Source: Pseudomonas rhizophila (GTDB lineage Bacteria; Pseudomonadota; Gammaproteobacteria; Pseudomonadales; Pseudomonadaceae). From it: a stretch of 64,000 nucleotides of DNA. The translations under genes were made by a program, and so were the position numbers. Positions 45,741 to 54,934 of the stretch are shown here, piece after piece. Numbering within the stretch: the first letter of the stretch is position 1; each line of letters starts with the position of its first letter. Location of the stretch: contig NZ_CP024081.1 of NCBI RefSeq assembly GCF_003033885.1, positions 4,464,288 to 4,528,287 on the forward strand. Direction: 5' to 3'. The notes below the pieces were generated by a model that saw only the letters and a program-made list of their open reading frames with translations, did not search any database and was not told the DNA's origin.

Positions 45741-46298
45741 AGATGCAATCATTTGCGCATGACACACCGCCAGAATTTCATCGGCCAGCGCCGAGTCGTC
45801 AGGACAGGCGCGCGATAGCATGATCGCGCCGACCGCGTGCGCCAGCAGGTCGATCATTTTCCCCCTCGCCTCACCCGGCGCCGCATCCGGCCCGGTCGGG
45901 TATTTTTCGCCGAGTGTTTGCAACATGCGCTCGATGCCTTCAGCGAATGCCGCCTTCAAATCGTCCGACTGACGTGCCGCGTCACCGCACAACGCTGCCA
46001 TGGTGCAACCCGTGGCGCGCCCGTCGCGATGGTCCCGCGACACATACACATCAATGAAGTCCTTCACGCTCAATGCGTCGACGCCGATCAGTGACTGCTC
46101 AAGACTCTTCGCCGAGGCTTCGGCCATCAGGTCAGCCTTCGAACCGAAATGTTTGTAGAAACCGCCATGGGTGAAGCCGGCGGCGGCCATCAGGTCGGCC
46201 ACGCCGACCCCGTCAAAACCGCGCTCGCGAAATACGACTGAGGCTGTTTCGACGATGTGCTCCCGATTTGCCTGGGCCTGGGCTTTGGTCACGCGCAT
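45723..46298 (-). CDS. TetR-family transcriptional regulator
   Basis: A 191-residue repressor. The N-terminal helix-turn-helix is at about 13-50 (IVETASVVFRERGFDGVGVA, then AAAGFTHGGFYKHFGSKADL). The ligand domain follows, with GCTMAALCGDAARQ. It is divergent from the SDR and quinone-reductase genes and probably represses them until an electrophile or quinone-like compound binds. Confidence 0.92.
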   Translation of the reverse strand: MRVTKAQAQANREHIVETASVVFRERGFDGVGVADLMAAAGFTHGGFYKHFGSKADLMAEASAKSLEQSLIGVDALSVKDFIDVYVSRDHRDGRATGCTMAALCGDAARQSDDLKAAFAEGIERMLQTLGEKYPTGPDAAPGEARGKMIDLLAHAVGAIMLSRACPDDSALADEILAVCHAQMIASLPRRA

Positions 46299-46334
46299 GT
46301 TTCGATACCTCGTTACCGCTGGAAATTCATCGAC

Positions 46335-46415
46335 TGATCATACATTGATGTTGATCATAATCAAAACCGTTGACAGTTTAGATTTCGATCATCATCATAA
46401 TTTCCAGCGATCAGA
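46335..46415. promoter_or_regulatory. Probable operator/promoter region of the TetR divergon
   Basis: TGATCATA occurs at 46335-46342 and again at 46352-46359, 17 bases apart. GATCATCATCAT follows at about 46387-46398. TTGACA at 46370-46375 is a good -35 for the plus-strand genes. The AT-rich repeat cluster fits a TetR-type operator overlapping both promoters. Exact binding limits cannot be set by eye. Confidence 0.45.
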
Positions 46416-46446
46416 CCAGTTACCAACGGACACGGAACAACCTCCC

Positions 46447-46509
46447 ATGAGCGACCTGAATCTGTTTACCGCCTATACCTTGGCCCAGGCACTGGCTGAT
46501 CGAGCCTGA
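46447..46509 (+). pseudogene. Possible 5' remnant of an Old Yellow Enzyme gene (20 codons)
   Basis: A 20-codon ORF, MSDLNLFTAYTLAQALADRA, lies between the TetR gene and the SDR gene. Old Yellow Enzyme-type alkene reductases usually begin with -LF-PYTLG-L-L-NR, and such a gene often stands next to a TetR regulator. The resemblance is short, so this may equally be a leader ORF or chance. Confidence 0.25.
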
Positions 46510-46561
46510 CTTTTTCTCATGCATCAATCCCAATCCATGTTTCTCACAAAGAGCTGACATC

Positions 46562-47350
46562 ATGACTACTCGCCCTACCGTTCTCATCACTGGCGCGTCC
46601 ACCGGCATTGGCGCGGTTTACGCTGAGCGTTTCGCCCAACGCGGACATGATCTGGTGTTGGTCGCCCGCGATCACTCGCGCCTGGAAACGCTCGCCGCGA
46701 AGTTGCGTGGCGAGCACAACGTCGCCGTTGAAGTGCTTCAGGCCGACCTGACTCAACTCACTGACCTGCACAGCGTCGAAGCGCGCCTGCGGGATGATGC
46801 GCGCATCGGCATCCTCGTCAACAATGCCGGCGCCGCACAGTCCGGCACCTTCATCGAGCAAAGCACCGACAGCGTTGCACAACTGGTAGCCCTCAACACC
46901 ACCGCACTGGTGCGGCTCGCCAGCGCCATCGCGCCGCGCTTGGCCAAAGCAGGTGAAGGCGCGATCATCAACATCGGCTCGGTGGTGGGTCTGGCGCCTG
47001 AGTTCGGCATGACGGTCTACGGTGCGACCAAGGCGTTCGTGCTGTTCCTGTCCCAAGGCTTGAGCCTGGAACTGTCGCCTCAGGGTGTCTATGTGCAAGC
47101 CGTACTGCCCGCAGCCACCCGCACGGAGATTTGGGATCGCGCCGGTATCGACATCAACACTTTGAGCGAAATCATGGAAGTGGGTGATCTGGTCGATGCC
47201 GCCCTGGTGGGCTTCGACCGTCGCGAGCCGGTGACCATTCCTCCGCTGCATGAAGGCGAGCGCTGGGATGCCCTGCAAACCGCGCGTCAGGGTCTTTTGT
47301 CGCAGATCAGGCAGTCCGCCGTGGCGCAGCGCTATTTGACTCAAGACTGA
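46562..47350 (+). CDS. Short-chain dehydrogenase/reductase
   Basis: A 262-residue classical-type SDR. NAD(P)-binding GASTGIG (residues 11-17), NNAGAAQSG near 85, the Ser in NIGSVVGLAP and the YGATK motif (Tyr-x3-Lys) are all present. Arg35-like basic residues after beta-2 (LVARDHSRLE) favour NADPH. It is followed by a quinone-reductase-like gene on the same strand, and both are likely under the TetR regulator. Confidence 0.92.
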   Translation: MTTRPTVLITGASTGIGAVYAERFAQRGHDLVLVARDHSRLETLAAKLRGEHNVAVEVLQADLTQLTDLHSVEARLRDDARIGILVNNAGAAQSGTFIEQSTDSVAQLVALNTTALVRLASAIAPRLAKAGEGAIINIGSVVGLAPEFGMTVYGATKAFVLFLSQGLSLELSPQGVYVQAVLPAATRTEIWDRAGIDINTLSEIMEVGDLVDAALVGFDRREPVTIPPLHEGERWDALQTARQGLLSQIRQSAVAQRYLTQD

Positions 47351-47409
47351 CCCATGCCGACAGGTCGGCCTCGCCCCACTCTCATTCCCCCGACAAGAGC
47401 AGCTGCAAC

Positions 47410-48408
47410 ATGAAGGCATTTTTTATCGACCGCTACGGCAAGCAGAACGGAATGATTGGCGAAGTGCCCGACCCTGTGGTCGGTGTGCATGACGTTCTGG
47501 TTCAGGTGCATGCAACCAGCGTGAACCCGTTGGACTCGAAGATCAGAACGGGGGAATTCAAACTGATCCTGCCCTATACGTTTCCATTGGTATTGGGCAA
47601 TGACCTGGCCGGAGTGGTTGTTAGCACGGGTTCGGCGGTGAAGCGATTCAAGCCAGGAGACGAAGTCTATGCACGTCCTCCAGAGGCCCGGATCGGGACG
47701 TTTGCTGAACTGATCGCCGTGGACGAAAACGCGCTCGCGCTGAAACCCTCGAATCTCGACATGGCCGAAGCGGCTGCCATCCCCTTGGCGGCTTTGACGG
47801 CCTGGCAGGTGCTGGTTGAGACCGCCCAGCTGAAAAAAGGCCAGAAGGTGTTGATTCATGCTGGATCCGGTGGCGTCGGCACGTTTGCTATCCAGCTCGC
47901 CAAACACCTTGGCGCCTTCGTTGCGACCACCACCAGTACGGCGAATGTTCAATGGGTGAAAGCACTCGGGGCGGATGTGGTCATCGATTACAAACAGCAG
48001 GATTTTGCAAAGGAGTTGCGCGATTTCGACGTGGTGTTGAACAGCCTCGGCGCCGATGTACTGGAGAAATCGATCAAGGTGCTCAAGCCTGGTGGACAGC
48101 TCATTTCCCTTTCAGGGCCGCCGACCGTGCAATTTGCCCAAGAGCAAGGCCTGTCTTGGGTGCTGGGGCAAGTCATGCGCCTGCTGAGCAGCGGTATTCG
48201 CAGAAAAGCCCGCAGACATGGGGTGAGCTATGCGTTTTTGTTCATGCGAGCCAACGGGATACAACTGCAGAAAATCACCTCGCTTATCGAGGCTGGGGTC
48301 ATCAAACCGGTCATCGATCGCTCCTTCCCTTTTGCATCGACCGCAGAGGCGTTGCGCTACGTCGAGCAGGGCAGATCAAAAGGCAAAGTCACCATAACAA
48401 TCAAATAA
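47410..48408 (+). CDS. NADP-dependent quinone oxidoreductase-like protein (MDR family)
   Basis: A 332-residue medium-chain dehydrogenase without the catalytic zinc cysteines. The cofactor motif is HAGSGGVGTFAIQLAKHLGA (about 152-171). The N-terminal catalytic domain has LGNDLAGVV and the C-terminus AEALRYVEQGRSKGKVTI. Typical reactions are NADPH reduction of quinones or enones. It pairs with the SDR 59 bases upstream. Confidence 0.9.
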   Translation: MKAFFIDRYGKQNGMIGEVPDPVVGVHDVLVQVHATSVNPLDSKIRTGEFKLILPYTFPLVLGNDLAGVVVSTGSAVKRFKPGDEVYARPPEARIGTFAELIAVDENALALKPSNLDMAEAAAIPLAALTAWQVLVETAQLKKGQKVLIHAGSGGVGTFAIQLAKHLGAFVATTTSTANVQWVKALGADVVIDYKQQDFAKELRDFDVVLNSLGADVLEKSIKVLKPGGQLISLSGPPTVQFAQEQGLSWVLGQVMRLLSSGIRRKARRHGVSYAFLFMRANGIQLQKITSLIEAGVIKPVIDRSFPFASTAEALRYVEQGRSKGKVTITIK

Positions 48409-48668
48409 GCGCACGACAAAAGATGTCAGTAGATGATGTGCATACCGCCAAGTACCCGACTGCGGCGCCTGAACCAGAGGAGCCGCCAGCGCACGACAAG
48501 TCCATAGAAGAGCAGTGCCACCGGAACCCGCACGGGTAGAAAAGCCGATCATCTTTTGGCGTGGTTTGATGCTTGAGCAGTAACCGGGAAACGGTTCAAA
48601 AAGCAGGCGGTCGGCCAGGTCGGAGTTGCACTGGGGTACCAGACCTGGCTGCATTTACACCCCCATGC
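48409..48668. other. Intergenic region, no gene recognised
   Basis: About 260 bases between the quinone reductase and the ABC exporter gene, which point toward each other. Open frames on both strands show no recognisable domain or ribosome site. Nothing was assigned. Confidence 0.5.
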
Positions 48669-50522
48669 CTACTCCACCGCCTCAGCCACGCCCTGATCCT
48701 CCCCCAGAAATCCGCCACTCTGGTGATGCCACAACCGCGCATAGGTGCCGTTTTTCCCGAGCAATTCGGTGTGGGTGCCTTGTTCGATGATGCGTCCATC
48801 ATCCATGACGATCAGCCTGTCCATCGCCGCAATCGTGGACAATCGATGGGCGATGGCGATCACGGTCTTGCCCTGCATCATTTCATCGAGGCTTTCCTGG
48901 ATGGCGACTTCGACCTCTGAATCCAGGGCGCTGGTGGCCTCGTCAAGCAGCAGGATCGGGGCATTTTTGAGCATTACCCGGGCAATGGCGACGCGTTGAC
49001 GCTGGCCGCCCGAAAGCTTGATACCCCGCTCGCCCACCAGGGTGTCGTAGCCGCTGTGGCCTTGCTTGTCGCTCAGTTGGCTGATGAACCCATCGGCTTG
49101 GGCACTGGCCGCGGCGCTGCGGATTTGCTCGTCGGTGGCATCGGGGCGTCCATAGGCGATGTTGTCGCGAATGGAGCGGTGCAGCAGCGAAGTGTCCTGA
49201 GTCACCATGCCGATGGCGCTGCGCAGACTGTCCTGGGTGACGTGCGCGATGTTCTGCCCGTCGATGCGAATCTCACCCTTGTCCACGTCGTAAAAGCGCA
49301 GCAGCAGGTTGATCAGCGTGGATTTACCGGCACCGGAGCGGCCCACCAGCCCGATCTTTTCGCCCGGGCGAATGCTCAGGCTCAGGCCATCGAGCACCTG
49401 GCGTTCGCCGTTGTAATTGAAGCTCACATTGTCGAAAGTCACCGCGCCGCCCGTGGTGACCAGCTCCCTGGCGTCCGGGGCATCCTGCACCTTGGGGCCG
49501 CAGGCCAGGGTCGCCATGCCATCCTGCACGGTGCCGATGCTCTCGAACAGCGAGGTCATTTGCCACATGATCCAGTGCGACATGCCATTGATGCGCAACG
49601 CCATGGCAATAATCGCCGCCACCGCACCCGCGCCCACTTGACCTTGGTGCCATAGCCATAGGGCATAACCGCCTGCCCCCATGATCAACCCGACCACCAA
49701 TGCCTGATTGACGATCTCGAACTGGCTGACCAGGCGCATCTGGCGAAAGCCGGTCTGCTTGAAATCCTCCATGGCAGCGCGCGCGAAGTGGGCTTCACGT
49801 TTGGAATGGGAGAACAGCTTTACCGTGGTGATGTTGGTGTAGGCGTCTGAGATACGCCCGGTCATTGATGACCGCGCATGGGCCTGCTCCTGCCCTACTT
49901 TCTCAAGGCGGGGTACGAAGTAGCGCATGGCAAGACCGAACAACGCCACCCAGACAATGAACGGCAGCATCAGCTTCAGATCAAAGCCGCCGGCCAACGC
50001 GATGATCGCAATGAAGTACACCCCGATCCCCGGAGCGATCTCGATAATGGTGAATAACACCTCGCGCACCGACAGCGCCGTCTGCATCACCTTGGTGGTG
50101 ACCCGGCCGGAGAACTCATCGGAGAAGAACGAAAGGCTTTGCCGCAACATCAGCCGATGAAAATCCCAGCGCAGCCGCAACGGCAGGTTGATCGCCAATA
50201 TTTGGTGCTGCACCATCGTGCGCATCGCTACCAGCCCAATGCTGGTCACCAGCACCACGCCGATGCCCCACAGCACGCGACTTTCCTGCCTGGCCGCATC
50301 GCCGCCTGCCTGCCAGATCGATAGCATGTCCACGACCTGCCCGAGAAAAGAAAACAGCCAGGCTTCGTAAATCGACACAGCGGCACTGAGCAGCGCGAGC
50401 GCGAGAATGTAACCGCGAGCGCCCCGCGTGCAGGCCCACAGGAACCGCGCCAGACCTTCAGGTGGCGGAGGTGCCTCGTCGGGCGGAAAAGGGTCGAGCC
50501 GTTGTTCAAATGCGTGAAGCAT
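48669..50522 (-). CDS. ABC exporter, fused permease and ATPase
   Basis: A 617-residue half-transporter of the MsbA/multidrug type. An N-terminal six-helix domain (first helix GYILALALLSAAVSIYEAWL) is followed by the ATPase with Walker A GLVGRSGAGKST, signature KLSGGQRQRVAIARVML and Walker B LLLDEATSALD. It should work as a homodimer in the inner membrane. The substrate is unknown. The start at 50522 (MLHAFEQRLDP) has GGAGATCACC upstream. Confidence 0.92.
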   Translation of the reverse strand: MLHAFEQRLDPFPPDEAPPPPEGLARFLWACTRGARGYILALALLSAAVSIYEAWLFSFLGQVVDMLSIWQAGGDAARQESRVLWGIGVVLVTSIGLVAMRTMVQHQILAINLPLRLRWDFHRLMLRQSLSFFSDEFSGRVTTKVMQTALSVREVLFTIIEIAPGIGVYFIAIIALAGGFDLKLMLPFIVWVALFGLAMRYFVPRLEKVGQEQAHARSSMTGRISDAYTNITTVKLFSHSKREAHFARAAMEDFKQTGFRQMRLVSQFEIVNQALVVGLIMGAGGYALWLWHQGQVGAGAVAAIIAMALRINGMSHWIMWQMTSLFESIGTVQDGMATLACGPKVQDAPDARELVTTGGAVTFDNVSFNYNGERQVLDGLSLSIRPGEKIGLVGRSGAGKSTLINLLLRFYDVDKGEIRIDGQNIAHVTQDSLRSAIGMVTQDTSLLHRSIRDNIAYGRPDATDEQIRSAAASAQADGFISQLSDKQGHSGYDTLVGERGIKLSGGQRQRVAIARVMLKNAPILLLDEATSALDSEVEVAIQESLDEMMQGKTVIAIAHRLSTIAAMDRLIVMDDGRIIEQGTHTELLGKNGTYARLWHHQSGGFLGEDQGVAEAVE

Positions 50523-50668
50523 GGTGATCTCCAAAACCATCTGGTAAAGAGATTCTGGCATTTAAAGGTTGCTTTGAGGGGTTTGGGTGGAGGAAAGGTT
50601 GTTCGCCCGGCACAACGAGGGTGCACGGGAGCAGACGTTTCATGCCTCACAAGGAAACCGAGAACGCC

Positions 50669-51013
50669 ATGATCGACCGCAAACAATTGCATCAGGACGG
50701 CTATGCCCTGTCCGCCAAGCGATCCCGGCCGAGTGGCTGGATGGCCTGCGTGCCGTGTTCGATGCCGGGGTGAAACCGTCGGACCAGTGGCCAGTGCCGC
50801 GTGGCTTGGACTGGCGTTACTCGATGCTGGACGACGATGCGAAGGTTCAGGCGGTATGTCGCCTACCACTGGTGCTGGCAGTGGTGGGAGAGCTGATCGG
50901 GGAGCGGTTCTTTCTCTCGCAGGTGGAGGGCCGCGAGCCTCTGATCGGTGGTCACCAACAACTGCACCACAACTTGTCGGCCCAACGGCCAGGCGACATC
51001 GCCATCGCCCTTA
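50669..51013 (+). pseudogene. Frameshifted, truncated copy of the PhyH-type gene
   Basis: Starts ATG ATC GAC CGC, parallel to the intact gene at 45051, with upstream similarity too (CACAAGGAA-CGAGAA-CCATGA in both). One base is missing after codon 14 (CTGTCCGCC against CTGCTCCGT), shifting the frame. The rest then matches (LDWRYSMLDDDAKVQAVCRL, then GERFFLSQVEGREPL). The iron motif reads LHHN instead of LHRD. Similarity stops at about 51010, exactly at the stop codon of the convergent binding-protein gene. Confidence 0.85.
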
Positions 51014-51760
51014 TTGCCCGACGGGCCGCTCATACCGCCGCTGAATCCGCTCCACCTCCCCTGAGCGCCGCAACTGCTCCAAAGCCTTGGCCCACGCGGC
51101 CACCACCTCATCGTCAGAGTCAAGGCTGAAGGCGATGTACAGCGATGACCGATAGAGTTCGATGGGGATTTTGCGCAGTGTGCCCGGTGCGATATTCAAC
51201 TGGCGGCTGTAGTAAGCCACCCCGGCATCGGTGTCACCTACGATGATCTTGGTCCGCCCGGCGAGCAGCATGCGGTAGAGCAGCTTGCTCTCGGTTGCAC
51301 TTTTGTCCAGGTTGTTGAAGCCCAGCGACTGCAGCATCTGCGGCACCAGGCCGGCATGTCGCGTGGTGATCTGCGGGGCGTGCAGCAGTTGTTCCAGGGA
51401 ATTCACCGGCGGCGTACTGGCCAACTGATAGGCATGAATGGACTCTTCCACGATCGGCCCGACCCACTTGTACAACGGCTCGCGCTCCGCCGTGCGAAAC
51501 AGCGAGAACATGATGGTCTTGCTTCGGGTCCTCAGTACCTGGGTGGCGCGCATGCTGGGCTGCAGCAGCACCTCGAAGTCATCCCCGGTCAGTGCCATGA
51601 TGGCTCGCACGATTTCAGTGGTCATGCCGGTGAGCTGGTTGTTCTCCTGATAGTTGTACGGGGCCCATTCTTCGGTGACCACCTGATACGGCTCGGCCCT
51701 GGCAACGCCAGTACCGAGCAGCAGACAGAGCAGCGCTGCGACAGGTGTCGATTGTTTCAC
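51011..51760 (-). CDS. Periplasmic solute-binding protein, family 3
   Basis: A 249-residue protein with a signal peptide (cleavage after ARA, residue 22) and the SBP_bac_3 pattern VVTEEWAPYNYQENNQLTGM followed by LFRTAEREPLYKWVGPI. No permease or ATPase gene is near, so it may be an orphan binding protein or a sensor partner. Its stop codon coincides with the breakpoint of the PhyH pseudogene. Confidence 0.85.
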   Translation of the reverse strand: MKQSTPVAALLCLLLGTGVARAEPYQVVTEEWAPYNYQENNQLTGMTTEIVRAIMALTGDDFEVLLQPSMRATQVLRTRSKTIMFSLFRTAEREPLYKWVGPIVEESIHAYQLASTPPVNSLEQLLHAPQITTRHAGLVPQMLQSLGFNNLDKSATESKLLYRMLLAGRTKIIVGDTDAGVAYYSRQLNIAPGTLRKIPIELYRSSLYIAFSLDSDDEVVAAWAKALEQLRRSGEVERIQRRYERPVGQ

Positions 51761-52015
51761 GGGTTCTCCTGATGGGCAGCCTGGTGTTTATGGGGGACCT
51801 GATAAGCATAGCCTTAAACACGCACCAAACAGTTGGTGCGCCCCCTTCAGCGGAGATAAATCCCCTCGCCACGGGCTCACCCAAGCGCGTCACTGCGCCC
51901 AGCCATCAGCCACAACGATGCGTCGTATAACCGAGGCAGGCGTTCCCCCCGTCCCGCCGTCGCCTTATCTTTGCTCCAGCGATCAATGAGGTTCGCGCTG
52001 CCCAGGATTCCTGCC
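51761..52015. other. Intergenic region with a single REP fragment
   Basis: Contains a lone GTGGCGAGG-type arm, inverted, at about 51851-51872 (GATAAATCCCCTCGCCAC). No gene recognised. It separates the divergent binding-protein and metallo-hydrolase genes. Confidence 0.6.
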
Positions 52016-52993
52016 ATGCACACCCAATCCATTCTCCATCGCACAACATTGCTAGCTGCCCTTTTTCTCACGGCTGCGATCTACCCCCTGACTTCCACCG
52101 CAACGCCAATAGAAGCCTCGCGATCACACAAATCCCAGCTGCCGGGCGTCTATCGATTCCAAGTGGGTGAGGTACAGGTCACCGCACTGAGCGACGGTAC
52201 GCTACCGCTTAATCTTCACCCGCTGCTGCGGGGCATCAGCACCGGGCAAATAGACGCGCTGTTGCAGAATGGCTTCGTCCGTAACCCGGTGGAAACCTCG
52301 ATCAACGCCTACGTAATCGACACCGCTTCTCATCTGGTACTGGTGGATACAGGCGCCGGCGAACTTTTCGGCAATGTAGCCGGCAAACTGCCCCAGAGCC
52401 TGGCCGCCGCTGGCTATCGGCCGGAGCAGATCAGCGACATTCTGATCACCCACATTCACACCGATCATTCCGGCGGGCTGACGCGGGATGGGCAGATGCT
52501 ATTCCCCAACGCGACCATTCACGTGGGTCAGGCCGATGTGGATTTCTTCCTGGATCCGGCCAACCTGAGCAGCGGACTCCAACCCAAGCACCTGGAAGAA
52601 GCGCGCAAGACGATTGGCCCCTACCTTGAGGCGGGCAAGGTCAAGACGTTCACCGCAAAGACCACCCTCCTCCCCGGCATCACCGCCATCCCGACACCGG
52701 GCCACACGCCGGGCCATAGCTTCTACAGGGTCGAGAGTCAGGGCCAAAGCCTCGATTTCTGGGGGGATATCCTGCACGTCGGCCTGATCCAGTTCGCCCG
52801 GCCCGAGGTGACCATCAGTTTTGACGTCAATCAGGACAACGCACGAGCCCAGCGGCTGCGTCAGTTCGAAACCTCAGCCGATGAAATGCGCCTGTCTGCG
52901 GTCGCGCATTTGCCCTTCCCCGGTATCGGCCATATTCGACGCGAAGCCGGAAAGTATGAGTGGGTGCCGGCCCAGTATCGCAATCGCGACTGA
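52016..52993 (+). CDS. Secreted metallo-beta-lactamase-fold hydrolase
   Basis: A 325-residue protein with an N-terminal signal (LLAALFLTAAIYPLTSTATP, about 12-31). The dinuclear metal site is THIHTDHSGG (His146, His148, Asp150, His151), with PGHTPGHS near residue 225 and further ligands in FWGDILHVG. It most resembles periplasmic MBL-fold hydrolases of the lactonase/AttM-like kind; substrate unknown. Start at 52016 with AGGA; ATG at 51986 or an earlier start is possible. Confidence 0.85.
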   Translation: MHTQSILHRTTLLAALFLTAAIYPLTSTATPIEASRSHKSQLPGVYRFQVGEVQVTALSDGTLPLNLHPLLRGISTGQIDALLQNGFVRNPVETSINAYVIDTASHLVLVDTGAGELFGNVAGKLPQSLAAAGYRPEQISDILITHIHTDHSGGLTRDGQMLFPNATIHVGQADVDFFLDPANLSSGLQPKHLEEARKTIGPYLEAGKVKTFTAKTTLLPGITAIPTPGHTPGHSFYRVESQGQSLDFWGDILHVGLIQFARPEVTISFDVNQDNARAQRLRQFETSADEMRLSAVAHLPFPGIGHIRREAGKYEWVPAQYRNRD

Positions 52994-53005
52994 AACGCTT
53001 GATCT

Positions 53006-53769
53006 TGTGGGAGCGAGCCTGCTCGCGATGGCGGTGGCACATTCCCCATCGGCGCTGACTGACACACCGCTTTCGCGAGCAAGCTCGCTCCCACAGGGGA
53101 TTTGCGGTGAATGAAGACTCTGCGGCTGGCGGTGATCAAGGGTGGGAGCGAGCTTGCTCGCGAAGGCGTAGGCACATCCCACATCTTTGCTGACTGACAC
53201 ACCGCTTTCGCGAGCAAGCTCGCTCCCACAGGGGATCTGCGGTGAATGAAGATTCTGCGGCTGGCGGTGATCAAGGGTGGGAGCGAGCTTGCTCGCGATG
53301 GCGGCGGCACATTCAACATCTTTGCTGACTGATACACCGCTTTCGCGAGCAGGCTCGCTCCCACAGGGGATCTGCGGTGAATGAAGATTCTGCGGCTGGC
53401 GGTGATCAAGGGTGGGAGCGAGCCTGCTCGCGATGGCGGCGGCACATTCCCCATCGGCGCTGACGGACACTCCGCTTTCGCGAGCAAGCTCGCTCCCACA
53501 GGGGATTTGCGACGAATGAAGATTCTGCGGCTGGCGGTGATCAAGGGTGGGAGCGAGCCTGCTCGCGATGGCGGCGGCACATTCAACATCTTTGCTGACT
53601 GATACACCGATTTCGCGAGCAAGCTCGCTCCCACAGGGGATCTGCGGTGAATGAAGATTCTGCGGCTGGCGGTGATCAAGGGTGGGAGCGAGCCTGCTCG
53701 CGATGGCGGCGGCACATTCCCCATCGGCGCTGACTGACACTCCGCTTTCGCGAGCAGGCTCGCTCCCAC
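53006..53769. repeat. Tandem array of six REPINs with 135-bp period
   Basis: Six complete REPINs follow one another. Left arms (TGGGAGCGAGC) begin at 53008, 53143, 53278, 53413, 53548 and 53683, always 135 bases apart. The spacers between REPINs are nearly identical (GGTGAATGAAGATTCTGCGG, then CTGGCGGTGATCAAGG). The inner loops come in two versions: A (CCCCATCGGCGCTGAC) and B (ACATCTTTGCTGAC), in the order A B B A B A. No gene is present; long minus-strand frames here are produced by the repeat. Confidence 0.95.
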
Positions 53770-53854
53770 CTGCGCAACGCTATACAAACCGGCACCTTGT
53801 TTGATTTCATGCCCGCACAGCAGCCTGTCTGATGGCGCTGATCGGGAGATGAAG

Positions 53855-54766
53855 ATGAACTACACGGATTTCGACGGAGCGTTGCTGCTGGCACTCAAGG
53901 CGCTGCTGCAAGAGCGCAATGTCACGCGTGCCGCTGCCCAGTTGGGCATCAGCCAACCGGCTCTGTCGGCACGGCTGGCGCGTCTGCGGGATATCCTGGC
54001 GGATCCGTTGTTCGTCCCGGCGGCGAACGGTCGTGGCGTGGTCCCCACGCCCCGGGCGCAGGCACTGGAGCAAGAGTTGCTGCAAGTGCTCGAAGGGCTC
54101 AAACGCCTGGTCAGTCAACCGGAACGTTTCGATCCGGCCACCACGACCCGCACCTTCGTCATCGCCTTGTTCGAAACGCCGGCGGCCGTTCTGGCGCCGG
54201 ATCTCTGCGCCCGTCTGAAGCATGAGGCAAAGCATGCAAAGCTGGCGTTCATCCATCCCCCACGCGACGTGTTCGAGCGTCTTGAGCAAGGCCAGATCGA
54301 TCTTCTGATCACCGTGCCAGGCGCGCTTCGCGACGACCTCATGCAGCGACCTCTTTGGGAGGATGGCTTCCTGACCGCCCAGCGCAAGGGCCATCCTCGC
54401 GGCACGGGACCACTTGATCTCGAGACGTTTTGCGCCCTTGATCATGTGCTCGTGTCCTCGGAAGGCGGGCGTTTTGCCGGGGTGGTCGACGAGGCACTGG
54501 TGGAGATCAACCAGGTTCGCAACGTCGCCTTCTCCATTCAGAATTACGCACTGGCGCCGCTGCTCGTTGCGTCCACCGATACCCTGTGCACACTGCCCTC
54601 GCGCTTCCTCTGCCAGTACCGCGACCGGTTGGACCTGTTCGAACCACCCCTCGAGCTGTCTGCGCTGCGCCTGGTGCTGGCCTGGCACCCGCGCAATAAC
54701 AAGGATGCCGGCCATCAATGGCTGCGCCGCCAGGTCTATCTCAGCGCGGAACTGGAGCCCGCTTGA
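53855..54766 (+). CDS. LysR-family transcriptional regulator
   Basis: A 303-residue LysR protein. The helix-turn-helix covers about residues 16-50 (NVTRAAAQLGISQPALSARL). The effector domain contains FVIALFETPAAVLAPDLCAR. The sequence is of the NodD/LinR-like group that has the FDGALLLALKALL start. Start at 53855 with GGGAG. It precedes the haloperoxidase-type gene on the same strand and may regulate it. Confidence 0.9.
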   Translation: MNYTDFDGALLLALKALLQERNVTRAAAQLGISQPALSARLARLRDILADPLFVPAANGRGVVPTPRAQALEQELLQVLEGLKRLVSQPERFDPATTTRTFVIALFETPAAVLAPDLCARLKHEAKHAKLAFIHPPRDVFERLEQGQIDLLITVPGALRDDLMQRPLWEDGFLTAQRKGHPRGTGPLDLETFCALDHVLVSSEGGRFAGVVDEALVEINQVRNVAFSIQNYALAPLLVASTDTLCTLPSRFLCQYRDRLDLFEPPLELSALRLVLAWHPRNNKDAGHQWLRRQVYLSAELEPA

Positions 54767-54825
54767 GTGCTCCAGCGTAGGGGGTCCATCCAAGCGCGCC
54801 GCAACCATCGGTTATGCGTATAGCA

Positions 54826-54837
54826 GCTATCGATAGC
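54826..54837. promoter_or_regulatory. Perfect 12-bp palindrome upstream of the hydrolase gene
   Basis: GCTATCGATAGC lies about 100 bases before the hydrolase start, in the gap after the LysR gene. It could be an operator for that regulator. Only the symmetry and the position support this. Confidence 0.3.
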
Positions 54838-54934
54838 GCAGCGGTTCTCGGTAGCAGCCTCTCTCTCTAATCTGCCCACCAACGCGATCGACGGCGGTCG
54901 CGACAGGTCAAACCGACCCCTATGGAGAGAGACG

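Noticed and set aside
48376..48654. 92-codon minus-strand ORF between the quinone reductase and the ABC exporter
   Set aside because: No recognisable domain, no ribosome site, overlaps the end of the convergent reductase gene.
53006..53769. Possible CRISPR array
   Set aside because: Units are 135 bp and contain inverted REP arms and near-identical spacers. There are no short repeats with unique spacers and no cas genes.
52861..53787. Long minus-strand ORFs (308 and 288 codons) encoding a repeating protein with GASLLAKA-type units
   Set aside because: They are translations of the tandem REPIN array (135 is divisible by 3, so the frame stays open). No ribosome site, and the peptide repeats follow the DNA repeat.
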